Below are positions 29,626 through 35,719 of a stretch of DNA of 35,719 nucleotides, piece by piece. Source of the DNA: Candidatus Zhuqueibacterota bacterium (GTDB lineage: Bacteria > Zhuqueibacterota > Zhuqueibacteria > Zhuqueibacterales > Zhuqueibacteraceae). The first letter of the stretch is position 1. Each line of letters opens with the position of its first letter. The stretch is from positions 1-35,719 of the forward strand of contig JAKEEU010000216.1 of assembly GCA_022616415.1 (NCBI GenBank), given 5' to 3'. Position numbers and translations under genes: made by a program. The notes under the pieces are model-generated. The model ran no database searches and was not told the DNA's origin. It was given only the letters and a program-made list of their open reading frames with translations.

Positions 29626-30030
29626 TTAAAATCTATATTTCCTGACCAAAGCAGATATATAGCCATTGCAATCCTTGATATTGAATTCTCTCATTCCATA
29701 CGATTGTGATTGGGGGCCGTAGACGACCTCTGCTCCTCTGGATTTGAGCTCTTCGTACAAAGCGTCAATGTCTTTCACACAGACGTAGGCTTTGATCTCT
29801 TTTTCATGCTCAGCCGTGATTCGAATGTCAACAGTGGAAGACTTGTGAAATATGATTGATACGCCGTCGCGACTAACGCTGGCGTGAAAAGGGGGATCGC
29901 CATAGATAAAATCAATGGTGAATCCCAGCTTATCGCGGTAGTACTTGGTCGTCTCAACAACGTCTTGCACCTGAAATTGCGGCGATATCGTCAAGAGTTG
30001 TTTTGCGGATTGGCTGGCTTTATCTGTCAT
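29626..30030 (-). CDS. VOC-family (glyoxalase/bleomycin-resistance-like) protein
   Basis: A 134-residue single-unit vicinal-oxygen-chelate protein. The N-terminal module reads PQFQVQDVVETTKYYRDKLG and FTIDFIYGDPPFHASVSRDG. The second module holds VCVKDIDALYEELKSRGAEV and ends REFNIKDCNGYISALV. The family binds metal-dependent or hydrophobic substrates as dimers; some members sequester antibiotics. GGAG lies 8 nt before the ATG at 30030. It is probably cotranscribed with the broken thioredoxin-like gene. No substrate is predictable. Confidence 0.9.
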   Translation of the reverse strand: MTDKASQSAKQLLTISPQFQVQDVVETTKYYRDKLGFTIDFIYGDPPFHASVSRDGVSIIFHKSSTVDIRITAEHEKEIKAYVCVKDIDALYEELKSRGAEVVYGPQSQSYGMREFNIKDCNGYISALVRKYRF

Positions 30031-30084
30031 TGGTTAATCTCCGTTGTGCCCGACGCGGACTCGCTGCAACCAAAAGAATTAATC

Positions 30085-30160
30085 GCTCACGGAATTGGGG
30101 CGGCTCACAGAAATGAGCCATAAAAATCCTTTATTTCCGTGTGAGTTCCTTTCCGTGAGC
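30085..30160. repeat. Palindromic intergenic element
   Basis: GCTCACGGAA (30085-30094) pairs perfectly with TTCCGTGAGC (30151-30160). Inside is a hairpin GGCTCA (30102-30107) with TGAGCC (30114-30119). An alternative pairing joins CTCACAGAAAT with ATTTCCGTGTGAG. It is a structured repeat between the VOC gene and the TlpA-like gene, with no U-run. Confidence 0.65.
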
Positions 30161-30196
30161 TAAAATTTGGTGCGGTCATCATACTAATCGAGAATC

Positions 30197-31165
30197 TCAC
30201 CTGCCGATCAATTCACCAAAGGCTTGATCAAGGGTGGATTTATCTTTGTACCCGACGAATTTCTTCGTTATCCGGCCTTCCCGATCAATCAGAAAAGTTG
30301 AAGGCACCATCCGGCTGTCGTAGGCTTGTGAAATATCCTTGCTTTCGGATACCATCAGATCATAACCCAAATTGAGCTCGGACGTCCAGGATTTGATATC
30401 CTCGACTGAGCCACTGTTGACAAAAACCGGAAGGATCGTGAGGCCTTGCGATTCATACTTGGCATTTAACTCAGCAAGAATCGGCAGCGTGTCGTGACTG
30501 TGATTGCAGTGCCCGGAAAGAAAAACCAACGCCACAGGCTTGCCGCGAAGCTCGGAAAGGCGAACGCGATAGCCGGCGGTGGTGGGCAGGGTAAAATCCG
30601 GCGCGCGCCAATCCGCAAACGTGGCACCGTCCTGAGATTTTTCCAGCTCGTAGCGTTTCAGCTCTTCACCCGTCGCGTTGCTTAAATCGTGCTCCACGGA
30701 ACAGGCGCTGAACTTGACGCAATTGTTGGCGCCGAACAAGCGATCGACGTCGACATCTCGGCGAGCAAGCTCAGCCAGCACACCGGCCTGCAACCGGCTC
30801 ACGCTTACTCCTTCCAAAGAAATGCCGGTCGCTTTTTCAATCTTCTCAGGGGAGAGAGAAGAAGGGTCTTTGCCGGCAACAATCTGATCACTGACATAGC
30901 CAATAATTTCGCGCTCGTTTTCCGTATATCCGACGCCGGATTTGTCCCCGATGGAGATATTGCAACCCGGGCCATCGGTGCAAGCCGGCGAGGCGTTGTC
31001 CTGCGCAGCAACCGTGCCGTTGGTCCCACAAGCGGAGGCGCAGGATCCCAGCGTGTGGCCAACCGCATGCAAGGTTTTTTCCACGGTTTTGGCGCTCAAA
31101 GAAAGATACGCGGCGATTCCAACCGCCAATATGGCGGCGGTGAAGCCAATGGTCTTTCGACTCAT
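30197..31165 (-). CDS. TlpA/AhpC-type redox protein with Cys-rich N-terminal part
   Basis: A 322-residue protein with a signal anchor (TIGFTAAILAVGIAAYLSLS). A Cys-rich stretch (GSCASACGTN, ACTDGPGCN) and a helical segment with NNCVKFSACSVEHDL precede a C-terminal thioredoxin-like domain: APDFTLPTTAGYRVRLSELR, VFLSGHCNHSHDTLPILAEL, PSTFLIDREGRITKKFVGYK. The active site is CNHS instead of CxxC, so the resolving cysteine is Ser. AAGGAG lies 9 nt before the ATG. It is downstream of the merB fusion on the same strand. The many cysteines suggest metal or thiol chemistry. Confidence 0.82.
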   Translation of the reverse strand: MSRKTIGFTAAILAVGIAAYLSLSAKTVEKTLHAVGHTLGSCASACGTNGTVAAQDNASPACTDGPGCNISIGDKSGVGYTENEREIIGYVSDQIVAGKDPSSLSPEKIEKATGISLEGVSVSRLQAGVLAELARRDVDVDRLFGANNCVKFSACSVEHDLSNATGEELKRYELEKSQDGATFADWRAPDFTLPTTAGYRVRLSELRGKPVALVFLSGHCNHSHDTLPILAELNAKYESQGLTILPVFVNSGSVEDIKSWTSELNLGYDLMVSESKDISQAYDSRMVPSTFLIDREGRITKKFVGYKDKSTLDQAFGELIGR

Positions 31166-31254
31166 AACATTATCTCCTTAGATTTTGTTAAACATGATAC
31201 ACGTCATATTTTTTTGAAAAAAACATCTACCCGTTTGATAAAGCCGTTCCATTG

Positions 31255-31332
31255 TTACTGCCAGATGCGGTCGAGGAAACTCGCGATCAGCGGCGCGATT
31301 TCCGGCAGGTTCTCCTCTAAGGTTTGAATTCA
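31255..31332 (-). pseudogene. 3' remnant after the merB-fusion stop, perhaps alpha/beta-hydrolase end
   Basis: In the same frame as the merB fusion, after its TGA, 24 codons read IQTLEENLPEIAPLIASFLD then RIWQ and stop at TAA. The amphipathic pattern resembles the last helix of alpha/beta hydrolases (GH...EENPEEVA.LI..FL). There is no start codon of its own. It may be the tail of a lost gene; read-through of the TGA is the less likely reading. The stretch is short, so chance cannot be excluded. Confidence 0.3.
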
Positions 31333-33045
31333 GCAGTGCGCGTCAGCGCATCCCCTGTAACGAAAGGTCCGGTCGCGACTACCGAGACCGAGTTCTGACA
31401 CCAAGATTTCTCGGGTACCGGTCGGCCCGGTGAGCTCAAGCCAAATTGGGCCTTCCTGAGGCTCAACGGTAAGGCGGAACGTCAGGAAAGGACAGCACTG
31501 GCGTTCAAGATCGATGACCTGGATGAGAGCGAGCAGCTCCTCTGAGCTGGGTGCAAAACGAAACGCAAGCCCGTCCGGTAATTCTCGTAGTTCGAGGCGG
31601 TTCGTTTGCAACCTGTTCAGGACGGTGCGGCGTCTCTCCAAAAGCTCGTCTTTGGACAGTGAACACGCGATGGGACAGTCTGTCATTTCTTCTCTCCGGA
31701 GCTCCGACCCGAAGTTCCTCGCGTTCAAGCGCCTGGCGAGCGCAAACGCCTCATCGAGCGAGTACAGAAACGTCCCGGGGTGCTTGGCCACCCACCGTTC
31801 TCCCGACGCTCGCGAGCCGAAGAAAAAGATGAAGTGGCAGAACTTTGTTATTACGTTCGTCGAGTTCACGAAGTCATCGGCGTCGGGCCGCAGGAACGAA
31901 ACGACCGCGTTCCCCGGTTCGGCGGACTCGATGTTCTGCGGAGTCACGACGAGCTGCACAGGCTCGCCGGTCTCGGGGTCGGGCGATACGACGCGGGCCC
32001 GCTGGCCCAGTAGCTCCGGCATGAAGATGGTGTCCCAGGCGCACCAGGTCCACAACGTGCGGCCGTCCACTTCGAGCCGATGGTGCATTGGCGCAACCGA
32101 CAGACCGAAGAAACCCTGCAAGCGCCCATCGCCGTCCGGATCGACGAAGGCCTTGATCGACTCGCGGTTGAGGAAGGCCCGGGCCTCGTCCGCAGCCACA
32201 CCGAGGGCTCTGCCCAACTGCGCGGCGTCGACCGGCTGACCCTTGGCGAGCTCCCGGAGGAGCGTCACGGCCGGGCGCTGCTCCTCGGGCGAAAAGGCAG
32301 GCATCGCGGCGTCGAGCGCCTTCCAGTACTGGTCCACGGTTGGGGTGTTTTTCTGCGTCATCGGATTGTCTCCCTGCTGATACCGAAGCACCCTGGACCA
32401 CACCTGCCTGATAAGCTCAAAGCCTTCACCCACGGTGAGGATTTCGATGTCATCCCGGCTGGCGGCCCACTGCTCGGCCTCCTCTCGGGAGGTAAAGAAG
32501 TGGATATGGTGGCAGAAGGTGCTCCAGATCGACTCGACCGAGCTCATATCAGCCCGGTCTGGCTCGACGATGACCATGGAAAGAACAGCGCTACTCGGGC
32601 TGACTTCTTCCACCCGTTGCGGACTGACCGTCAGTCGAATTTTCTCTCCGGATACCGGCGATTCGGATTCGATGGTGGCGGTCTGATCGAGCATGGCAGG
32701 CAGGAAGAGCGTGTCCTCTGCGCACCACGCAGACATTCGCGCGCCATTGATGTAGAAACGGTGTGAGGTGTTGTTCAGTGACAGTCCCATGATGCCAGCG
32801 ACGTTGCCTTCCACGTCACGTTCGGTTATCTCCCTCAGGAACTGGTGCGCATCGCCACGAGCGATCCCAAGGTCGGCTATGATTCGGTCCACCTGCTCGT
32901 TGGAGACCTGGCGGCCCTCTGCCAGTGCCCGCATCACCCGGATGAGGAGACGCGAGAGGTTGGGGCCGTAATCCAATAAGCCTCCATCTTTGCCCAACTC
33001 CTGAAACATGGCGGCGGTGCGGTTATGAAGGGTTTTACTTCTCAT
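31330..33045 (-). CDS. merB: Tandem organomercurial lyase fusion: MerB-MerB-CC domain
   Basis: MerB cleaves C-Hg bonds by protonolysis with two cysteines and an aspartate. This 571-residue ORF holds two complete MerB domains. Domain 1 has SAWCAEDTLFLPAML (Cys108, Asp111) and STFCHHIHFF (Cys178). Domain 2 has WTWCAWDTIFMPELL (Cys335, Asp338) and TKFCHFIFFF (Cys403). Both contain the helical N-terminal part and the HR/HHRL...G strand. A third domain starts TDCPIACSLSKDELLERRRT and has LERQCCPFLTF (vicinal Cys517-518). ATG at 33045 with GGAG is chosen over an ATG at 33183, because a BlaI-type operator lies between. Internal ATGs at 32361 and 31686 also have Shine-Dalgarno sequences. Confidence 0.88.
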   Translation of the reverse strand: MRSKTLHNRTAAMFQELGKDGGLLDYGPNLSRLLIRVMRALAEGRQVSNEQVDRIIADLGIARGDAHQFLREITERDVEGNVAGIMGLSLNNTSHRFYINGARMSAWCAEDTLFLPAMLDQTATIESESPVSGEKIRLTVSPQRVEEVSPSSAVLSMVIVEPDRADMSSVESIWSTFCHHIHFFTSREEAEQWAASRDDIEILTVGEGFELIRQVWSRVLRYQQGDNPMTQKNTPTVDQYWKALDAAMPAFSPEEQRPAVTLLRELAKGQPVDAAQLGRALGVAADEARAFLNRESIKAFVDPDGDGRLQGFFGLSVAPMHHRLEVDGRTLWTWCAWDTIFMPELLGQRARVVSPDPETGEPVQLVVTPQNIESAEPGNAVVSFLRPDADDFVNSTNVITKFCHFIFFFGSRASGERWVAKHPGTFLYSLDEAFALARRLNARNFGSELRREEMTDCPIACSLSKDELLERRRTVLNRLQTNRLELRELPDGLAFRFAPSSEELLALIQVIDLERQCCPFLTFRLTVEPQEGPIWLELTGPTGTREILVSELGLGSRDRTFRYRGCADAHC

Positions 33046-33124
33046 GATAGCTTCTCCACGTTTTATCCAAAAAGCTAATGTTTCTTTCGAACTTGAAGGC
33101 GGCATCTCCTTTTCCGGCATCGAA

Positions 33125-33143
33125 CTACTACAAATTGTAGTAG
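33125..33143. promoter_or_regulatory. BlaI/MecI-type operator upstream of the merB fusion
   Basis: CTACTACAAATTGTAGTAG is a perfect 9+1+9 palindrome. It contains TACTAC-N5-GTAGTA, as does the site before blaI (34952-34968). It resembles bla/mec operators (TACTACATATGTAGTA type). It lies 80 bp upstream of the merB-fusion ATG and overlaps a possible -10 box (TTGTGG-N17-TGTAGT on the - strand). Confidence 0.8.
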
Positions 33144-33161
33144 AAAACGCCACAAAAAAAA

Positions 33162-34499
33162 TTACTCCTTTAAAGGCTCGCAATGATCAACAAAATTGGG
33201 GAGGAAAACCGTGTCCGTGATTTTGTTCTCTTCATCGAAGGCGGCTTGCATGTCGAGAATGGCACGTTCAAAATGAACCGTGAATATTGCCTGATTGGGC
33301 GAAATGAGCAACGGAGAGTCGAGCTTGCGGATTTCGCCATATTGAGACAACAAAAGCTCGAACATGGGTTTAATTTTCTTCAACTCAAGCTCGTACCACA
33401 CCTTTTTGCTGAAAACGTTTTGGATGCCGATATAATCTTCGGCGTTGATTGCTTTGGCGTAGCGGTCTGCTACTTTGACAAACTCGTCTGCGGCTTTTTC
33501 GTGCGCAAATGTCGTTGAAGTCACAGCCGTCTCATGTTGCGCACATTGATAACTGAAAAAATGAAACCCGCCATCGCGAGCGACACCCAAGTGCAGATGG
33601 CGGTGATCGGAATAAAATCGCCACAAAAATGTTGCACTGAGCATAACGAATACCACAGCCGCTACACGCGCCACCTTGCCCAAAAAGAACTTGAGCCGCG
33701 GTCGCCGGTAGTCAATCAGCCGCTGCGCGCGAAATTCGAGGCTCACCGCAACCGGCAGGAGGGTTTGCGCAAAGGCCAATCCCGCCTGCCAGCGATGGCG
33801 CGGCAACACCTTGCCGATTCGCCAAACATTGATGAGCGAGGAGGCCAGAAGCAGAGGATTTTTGATCGCGTCTACGGTGAGATCGTCGCAGGAAAGCTCG
33901 CGCCAAAACAGAATCCGCTTCCAGAGAAAGGCTTTGAAGACGGTGAGGCCGGCCAACGCGCCTAAAATGGCGTAGACGGAATTCGCGATGCTGAAAACAA
34001 AGCCGATCGCAAAAACTTGCACGACGAGCAAGGGAATCGCGGCGAAAAAGATTTCCAAAAGCCAAACCAGCAAATTATCGTGGCGCTTGATGTGAGTCAA
34101 CTCGTGGGCCAACGCGGTTTCCAGCTCTTCGGGCGGCAATTTTTCCGCCAACTGCGGCGCCAGAAAAATGGCGGGACGCAACGAGCCGATGGTGAAGACC
34201 AAAGGCCGCTCGTTGCTGAATTGGTAAAGCGTCGGCAGTCGCCGTACTCCCGTCTTTTGCGCGGCCGCCTGAAACAACTTGAACAACGCGGGATGTGTCG
34301 CTTCGGAATATTTGGTAAACCGCCGGCGCAGTCGATAGAAGACGACGAGGTGCAGAAGCAATTTGATCAGAAAGATGACGAACAAAGTAAAGGTGAACAG
34401 CCGCAAGAGATCAACGGCGCTGCAATGCACCGGATTGGCCAACAGAATTTTGTAGTTGGCGATGAGCTTGAGATATTGTTGTGAAAGCCACTCAAACAT
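33162..34499 (-). CDS. M56-family (BlaR1/MecR1-like) sensor metallopeptidase
   Basis: A 445-residue membrane protease of the BlaR1/MecR1 type, which cleaves a BlaI-family repressor on signal. TM helices include LFTFTLFVIFLIKLLLHLVV. The zinc site is ALAHELTHIKRHD (HExxH), and the third ligand segment is FWRELSCDDLTVDAI. After the last TM (VARVAAVVFVMLSATFLW) lies an extracytoplasmic domain of about 150 residues. It does not resemble the penicillin-binding sensor domain of BlaR1; ADRYAKAINAEDYIGIQNVF and FTVHFERAILDM suggest an NTF2/SnoaL-like fold. ATG at 34499 overlaps the blaI stop by 8 nt. The signal is unknown, perhaps mercurial. Confidence 0.88.
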   Translation of the reverse strand: MFEWLSQQYLKLIANYKILLANPVHCSAVDLLRLFTFTLFVIFLIKLLLHLVVFYRLRRRFTKYSEATHPALFKLFQAAAQKTGVRRLPTLYQFSNERPLVFTIGSLRPAIFLAPQLAEKLPPEELETALAHELTHIKRHDNLLVWLLEIFFAAIPLLVVQVFAIGFVFSIANSVYAILGALAGLTVFKAFLWKRILFWRELSCDDLTVDAIKNPLLLASSLINVWRIGKVLPRHRWQAGLAFAQTLLPVAVSLEFRAQRLIDYRRPRLKFFLGKVARVAAVVFVMLSATFLWRFYSDHRHLHLGVARDGGFHFFSYQCAQHETAVTSTTFAHEKAADEFVKVADRYAKAINAEDYIGIQNVFSKKVWYELELKKIKPMFELLLSQYGEIRKLDSPLLISPNQAIFTVHFERAILDMQAAFDEENKITDTVFLPNFVDHCEPLKE

Positions 34500-34920
34500 T
34501 TTGCTTGCGTTTTGCTTTGATGAGCTTCGCCAGCTCTTCCATTTTCTCCGGCTTTTCATTTCCCAGCGATTCCACGAATTGGCTGATCGCCGGCGCCGTA
34601 AAATCCGCCAGCAACTCGTTGATGATTTTTTTTACCGTCGATTGGGTGAATTCTTCGCGTGAAGAGGCGGCACGATATACAAAAGCCGCGCCTTCCCTTA
34701 TCTTCTTCAAAAGCCCTTTTTCCGCCAGACGGGACATCACGGTCATGACGGTGGTATACGCAATCTCACGCTGCACTTTGAGCTGCTCGTAGACCTGCCG
34801 AACCGTGATCTCGTCCTTGGCCCACACGATTTCCATGATGTCGGTCTCGAGATCGCCGAGAATCTTGCGCAGCCCCTTTTTGTGGGGATCGAAGGTGAAG
34901 GTATATTTTCTTTTGGCCAT
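34492..34920 (-). CDS. BlaI/MecI/CopY-family repressor
   Basis: A 142-residue winged-helix repressor. The HTH domain spans LGDLETDIMEIVWAKDEITV, RQVYEQLKVQREIAYTTVMT and VMSRLAEKGLLKKIREGAAF, matching the BlaI pattern LG.LE..IM..lW...tv..v...l.....yTTV.T.l.RL..KG.l. A C-terminal dimerisation helix follows. An operator TACTAC-N5-GTAGTA lies about 30 bp upstream of the ATG. The M56 protease gene overlaps its 3' end. The nearby second operator before the merB fusion makes that gene a likely target. Family assignment is firm. Confidence 0.94.
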   Translation of the reverse strand: MAKRKYTFTFDPHKKGLRKILGDLETDIMEIVWAKDEITVRQVYEQLKVQREIAYTTVMTVMSRLAEKGLLKKIREGAAFVYRAASSREEFTQSTVKKIINELLADFTAPAISQFVESLGNEKPEKMEELAKLIKAKRKQNV

Positions 34921-34951
34921 ATTGCCGTCTCAGCTTGAGCTTTTTTATTCC

Positions 34952-34968
34952 TACTACGTTTTGTAGTA
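34952..34968. promoter_or_regulatory. BlaI/MecI-type operator upstream of blaI
   Basis: TACTACGTTTTGTAGTA, a 6+5+6 inverted repeat, lies 31 bp upstream of the blaI start codon. Its half-sites and spacing match the operator at 33125-33143. It is the probable autoregulatory site of the blaI-M56 operon. Confidence 0.8.
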
Positions 34969-34997
34969 AGAAAAGTTCCGAAAAAATTATTTCGTTG

Positions 34998-35522
34998 TCA
35001 AGAAAAATTTTGCATAGCTTCTTTGACAAACATGTTGACATCGCCCAAACAGCATTCGCCTTTGGGATTTTTAATGTCACACGCGCAATGGCCGGCTTTG
35101 ATCTCTCGCGCGATCTCCAACGCGGCGGTGGATTTGCCGGTTTCTCTGATCTGCTGTTTGATGCGAGCGCGTGTCCAATCGAAGCAATAGCAAACCGGAA
35201 CCTCAGCGCCTTGATCTTTGACAAAAACTTTTACCGAGACATCGTCGGTGGCAAAGAAAGGCACATCCTCGTTGGAGAAATAAACCACGTTGCAGGCGGG
35301 TTCCGTGCAGTAGTAATATTGCACCTTTTGAATGGCAGCGGCCCTTTCCGGCTTCAACAAATGCTCCAGGGTGCGGCGCTGTACCTTGCGTGAAAGCGTT
35401 CCGGATAAAGGACATTCCGCTCTTGCGGGCGCAGGTGTTTTCTCTTCAACGAGACAGCAGCTTTCACTGTGATGTTGGTCGGCAGCAATCACTTCGACGG
35501 GTTGCGTGCAACAGGAATTCAT
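34998..35522 (-). CDS. CopZ-type putative [2Fe-2S] metallochaperone
   Basis: A 174-residue Cys-rich protein resembling the N-terminal iron-sulfur/zinc domain of archaeal CopZ and PGAP's putative iron-sulfur cluster-binding metallochaperone. An N-terminal Cys-rich part (NSCCTQPVEV, SESCCLVEE) precedes the core: CPLSGTLSRKVQRRTLEHLL, YYYCTEPACNVVYFSN, VPVCYCFDWTRARIKQQIRE and GHCACDIKNPKGECCLGDV. ATG at 35522 has GGAG at 7 nt and is preferred over ATG at 35528, which overlaps the upstream HMA stop. It probably delivers metal or electrons together with the MerP-like protein encoded just upstream. Confidence 0.85.
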   Translation of the reverse strand: MNSCCTQPVEVIAADQHHSESCCLVEEKTPAPARAECPLSGTLSRKVQRRTLEHLLKPERAAAIQKVQYYYCTEPACNVVYFSNEDVPFFATDDVSVKVFVKDQGAEVPVCYCFDWTRARIKQQIRETGKSTAALEIAREIKAGHCACDIKNPKGECCLGDVNMFVKEAMQNFS

Positions 35523-35524
35523 TT

Positions 35525-35719
35525 TCATTCTCCTTTGTTTTCTCGAGTAAGCGTCGCCCTGTAACCCGTCTCATCAACGCGCTCGATCAAGGCCTCCGGC
35601 TGCACGAGCGCGGGATCATATTCGACCACGCCCTTGCCGGCCTCGTATTCAACGCTGGCGCGATGAACGCCCTTGACTTCGGAAAGCGCGGTTTGAATGT
35701 GGGAAGCGCAGGCATTGCA
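35525..35719 (-). CDS. MerP-like HMA protein, partial at window edge
   Basis: The C-terminal 64 residues of an HMA domain; the N-terminus lies outside the window. It starts CNACASHIQTALSEVKGVHR, giving the metal motif CNAC, and completes the fold with VVEYDPALVQPEALIERVDE and TGYRATLTRE. The stop overlaps the upstream ATG of the metallochaperone gene (ATGA). MerP-like proteins with this neighbour are common in mercury loci, so merT or similar may lie further right. Confidence 0.85.
   Translation of the reverse strand, partial: CNACASHIQTALSEVKGVHRASVEYEAGKGVVEYDPALVQPEALIERVDETGYRATLTRENKGE

Noticed and set aside
31255..31332. Selenocysteine at the merB-fusion TGA
   Set aside because: No good hairpin at SECIS distance; the tail looks more like the end of a lost alpha/beta hydrolase gene.
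33045..33183. N-terminal extension of the MerB fusion (start at 33183)
   Set aside because: The extension runs across the BlaI-type operator and overlaps the M56 stop region; the ATG at 33045 has a clear Shine-Dalgarno sequence.

Overview
The window looks like chromosomal DNA of a Gram-negative bacterium. It encodes beta-barrel outer-membrane proteins with signal peptides, lipoproteins with lipoboxes, DsbD, an Lgt remnant, ECF sigma/anti-sigma pairs and a BlaI/M56 pair. No gene fixes the phylum. The YyaL/SPATA20-like proteins, DUF1573, PQQ-propeller and NHL proteins, together with many short palindromic intergenic repeats, would fit an uncultured FCB-type lineage (KSB1-like), but that is inference. 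No rRNA, tRNA, CRISPR array, integrase or transposase gene was seen.

Left part (0.1-4.7 kb): an ArsR regulator and a small thioredoxin-like protein; a TetR regulator with three near-identical 18-bp operators, upstream of a secreted tandem-DUF1330-like protein and an SRPBCC protein; then a first ECF sigma factor with its one-TM zinc-finger anti-sigma factor.

Middle part (4.7-20.8 kb, all + strand): an envelope thiol-redox module. It lies between two paralogous membrane-anchored YyaL/thioredoxin-domain proteins and holds DsbD, a TlpA protein with two thioredoxin domains, a PQQ propeller, a transglutaminase-like protein, DUF1573, a SEC-C/His-repeat membrane protein and two paralogous small secreted proteins. 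Lgt and a DoxX/MauE-type gene are broken by internal deletions.

Right part (20.7-35.7 kb, all - strand): a mercury/heavy-metal region. One long operon runs MerC, a short HMA protein, a P-type ATPase, HMA proteins, an outer-membrane protein, a secreted HMA protein, an NHL lipoprotein and a decayed MerT. Upstream lie a second ECF sigma factor and a 6-TM anti-sigma factor. The sigma gene and the merC operon share the promoter signature CGTTACTTTT-N12-CGTT, so this sigma factor probably controls the metal operon and itself. Further right are a TlpA-like protein, a three-domain MerB-MerB-CC fusion and a BlaI/M56 pair. Matching BlaI-type operators (TACTAC-N5-GTAGTA) precede both blaI and the merB fusion. 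The window ends with a CopZ-type [2Fe-2S] metallochaperone and a truncated MerP-like protein.

Working model: mercury and organomercury are handled by two regulatory circuits (ECF/anti-sigma and BlaI/M56), next to a periplasmic thiol-redox cluster. The most notable points are the two promoter/operator correspondences, the tandem MerB fusion that keeps internal ribosome-binding sites, the 8-bp-phased inverted repeats at three intergenic sites, the in-frame 63-bp palindrome inside the second yyaL, and a set of genes with internal deletions.
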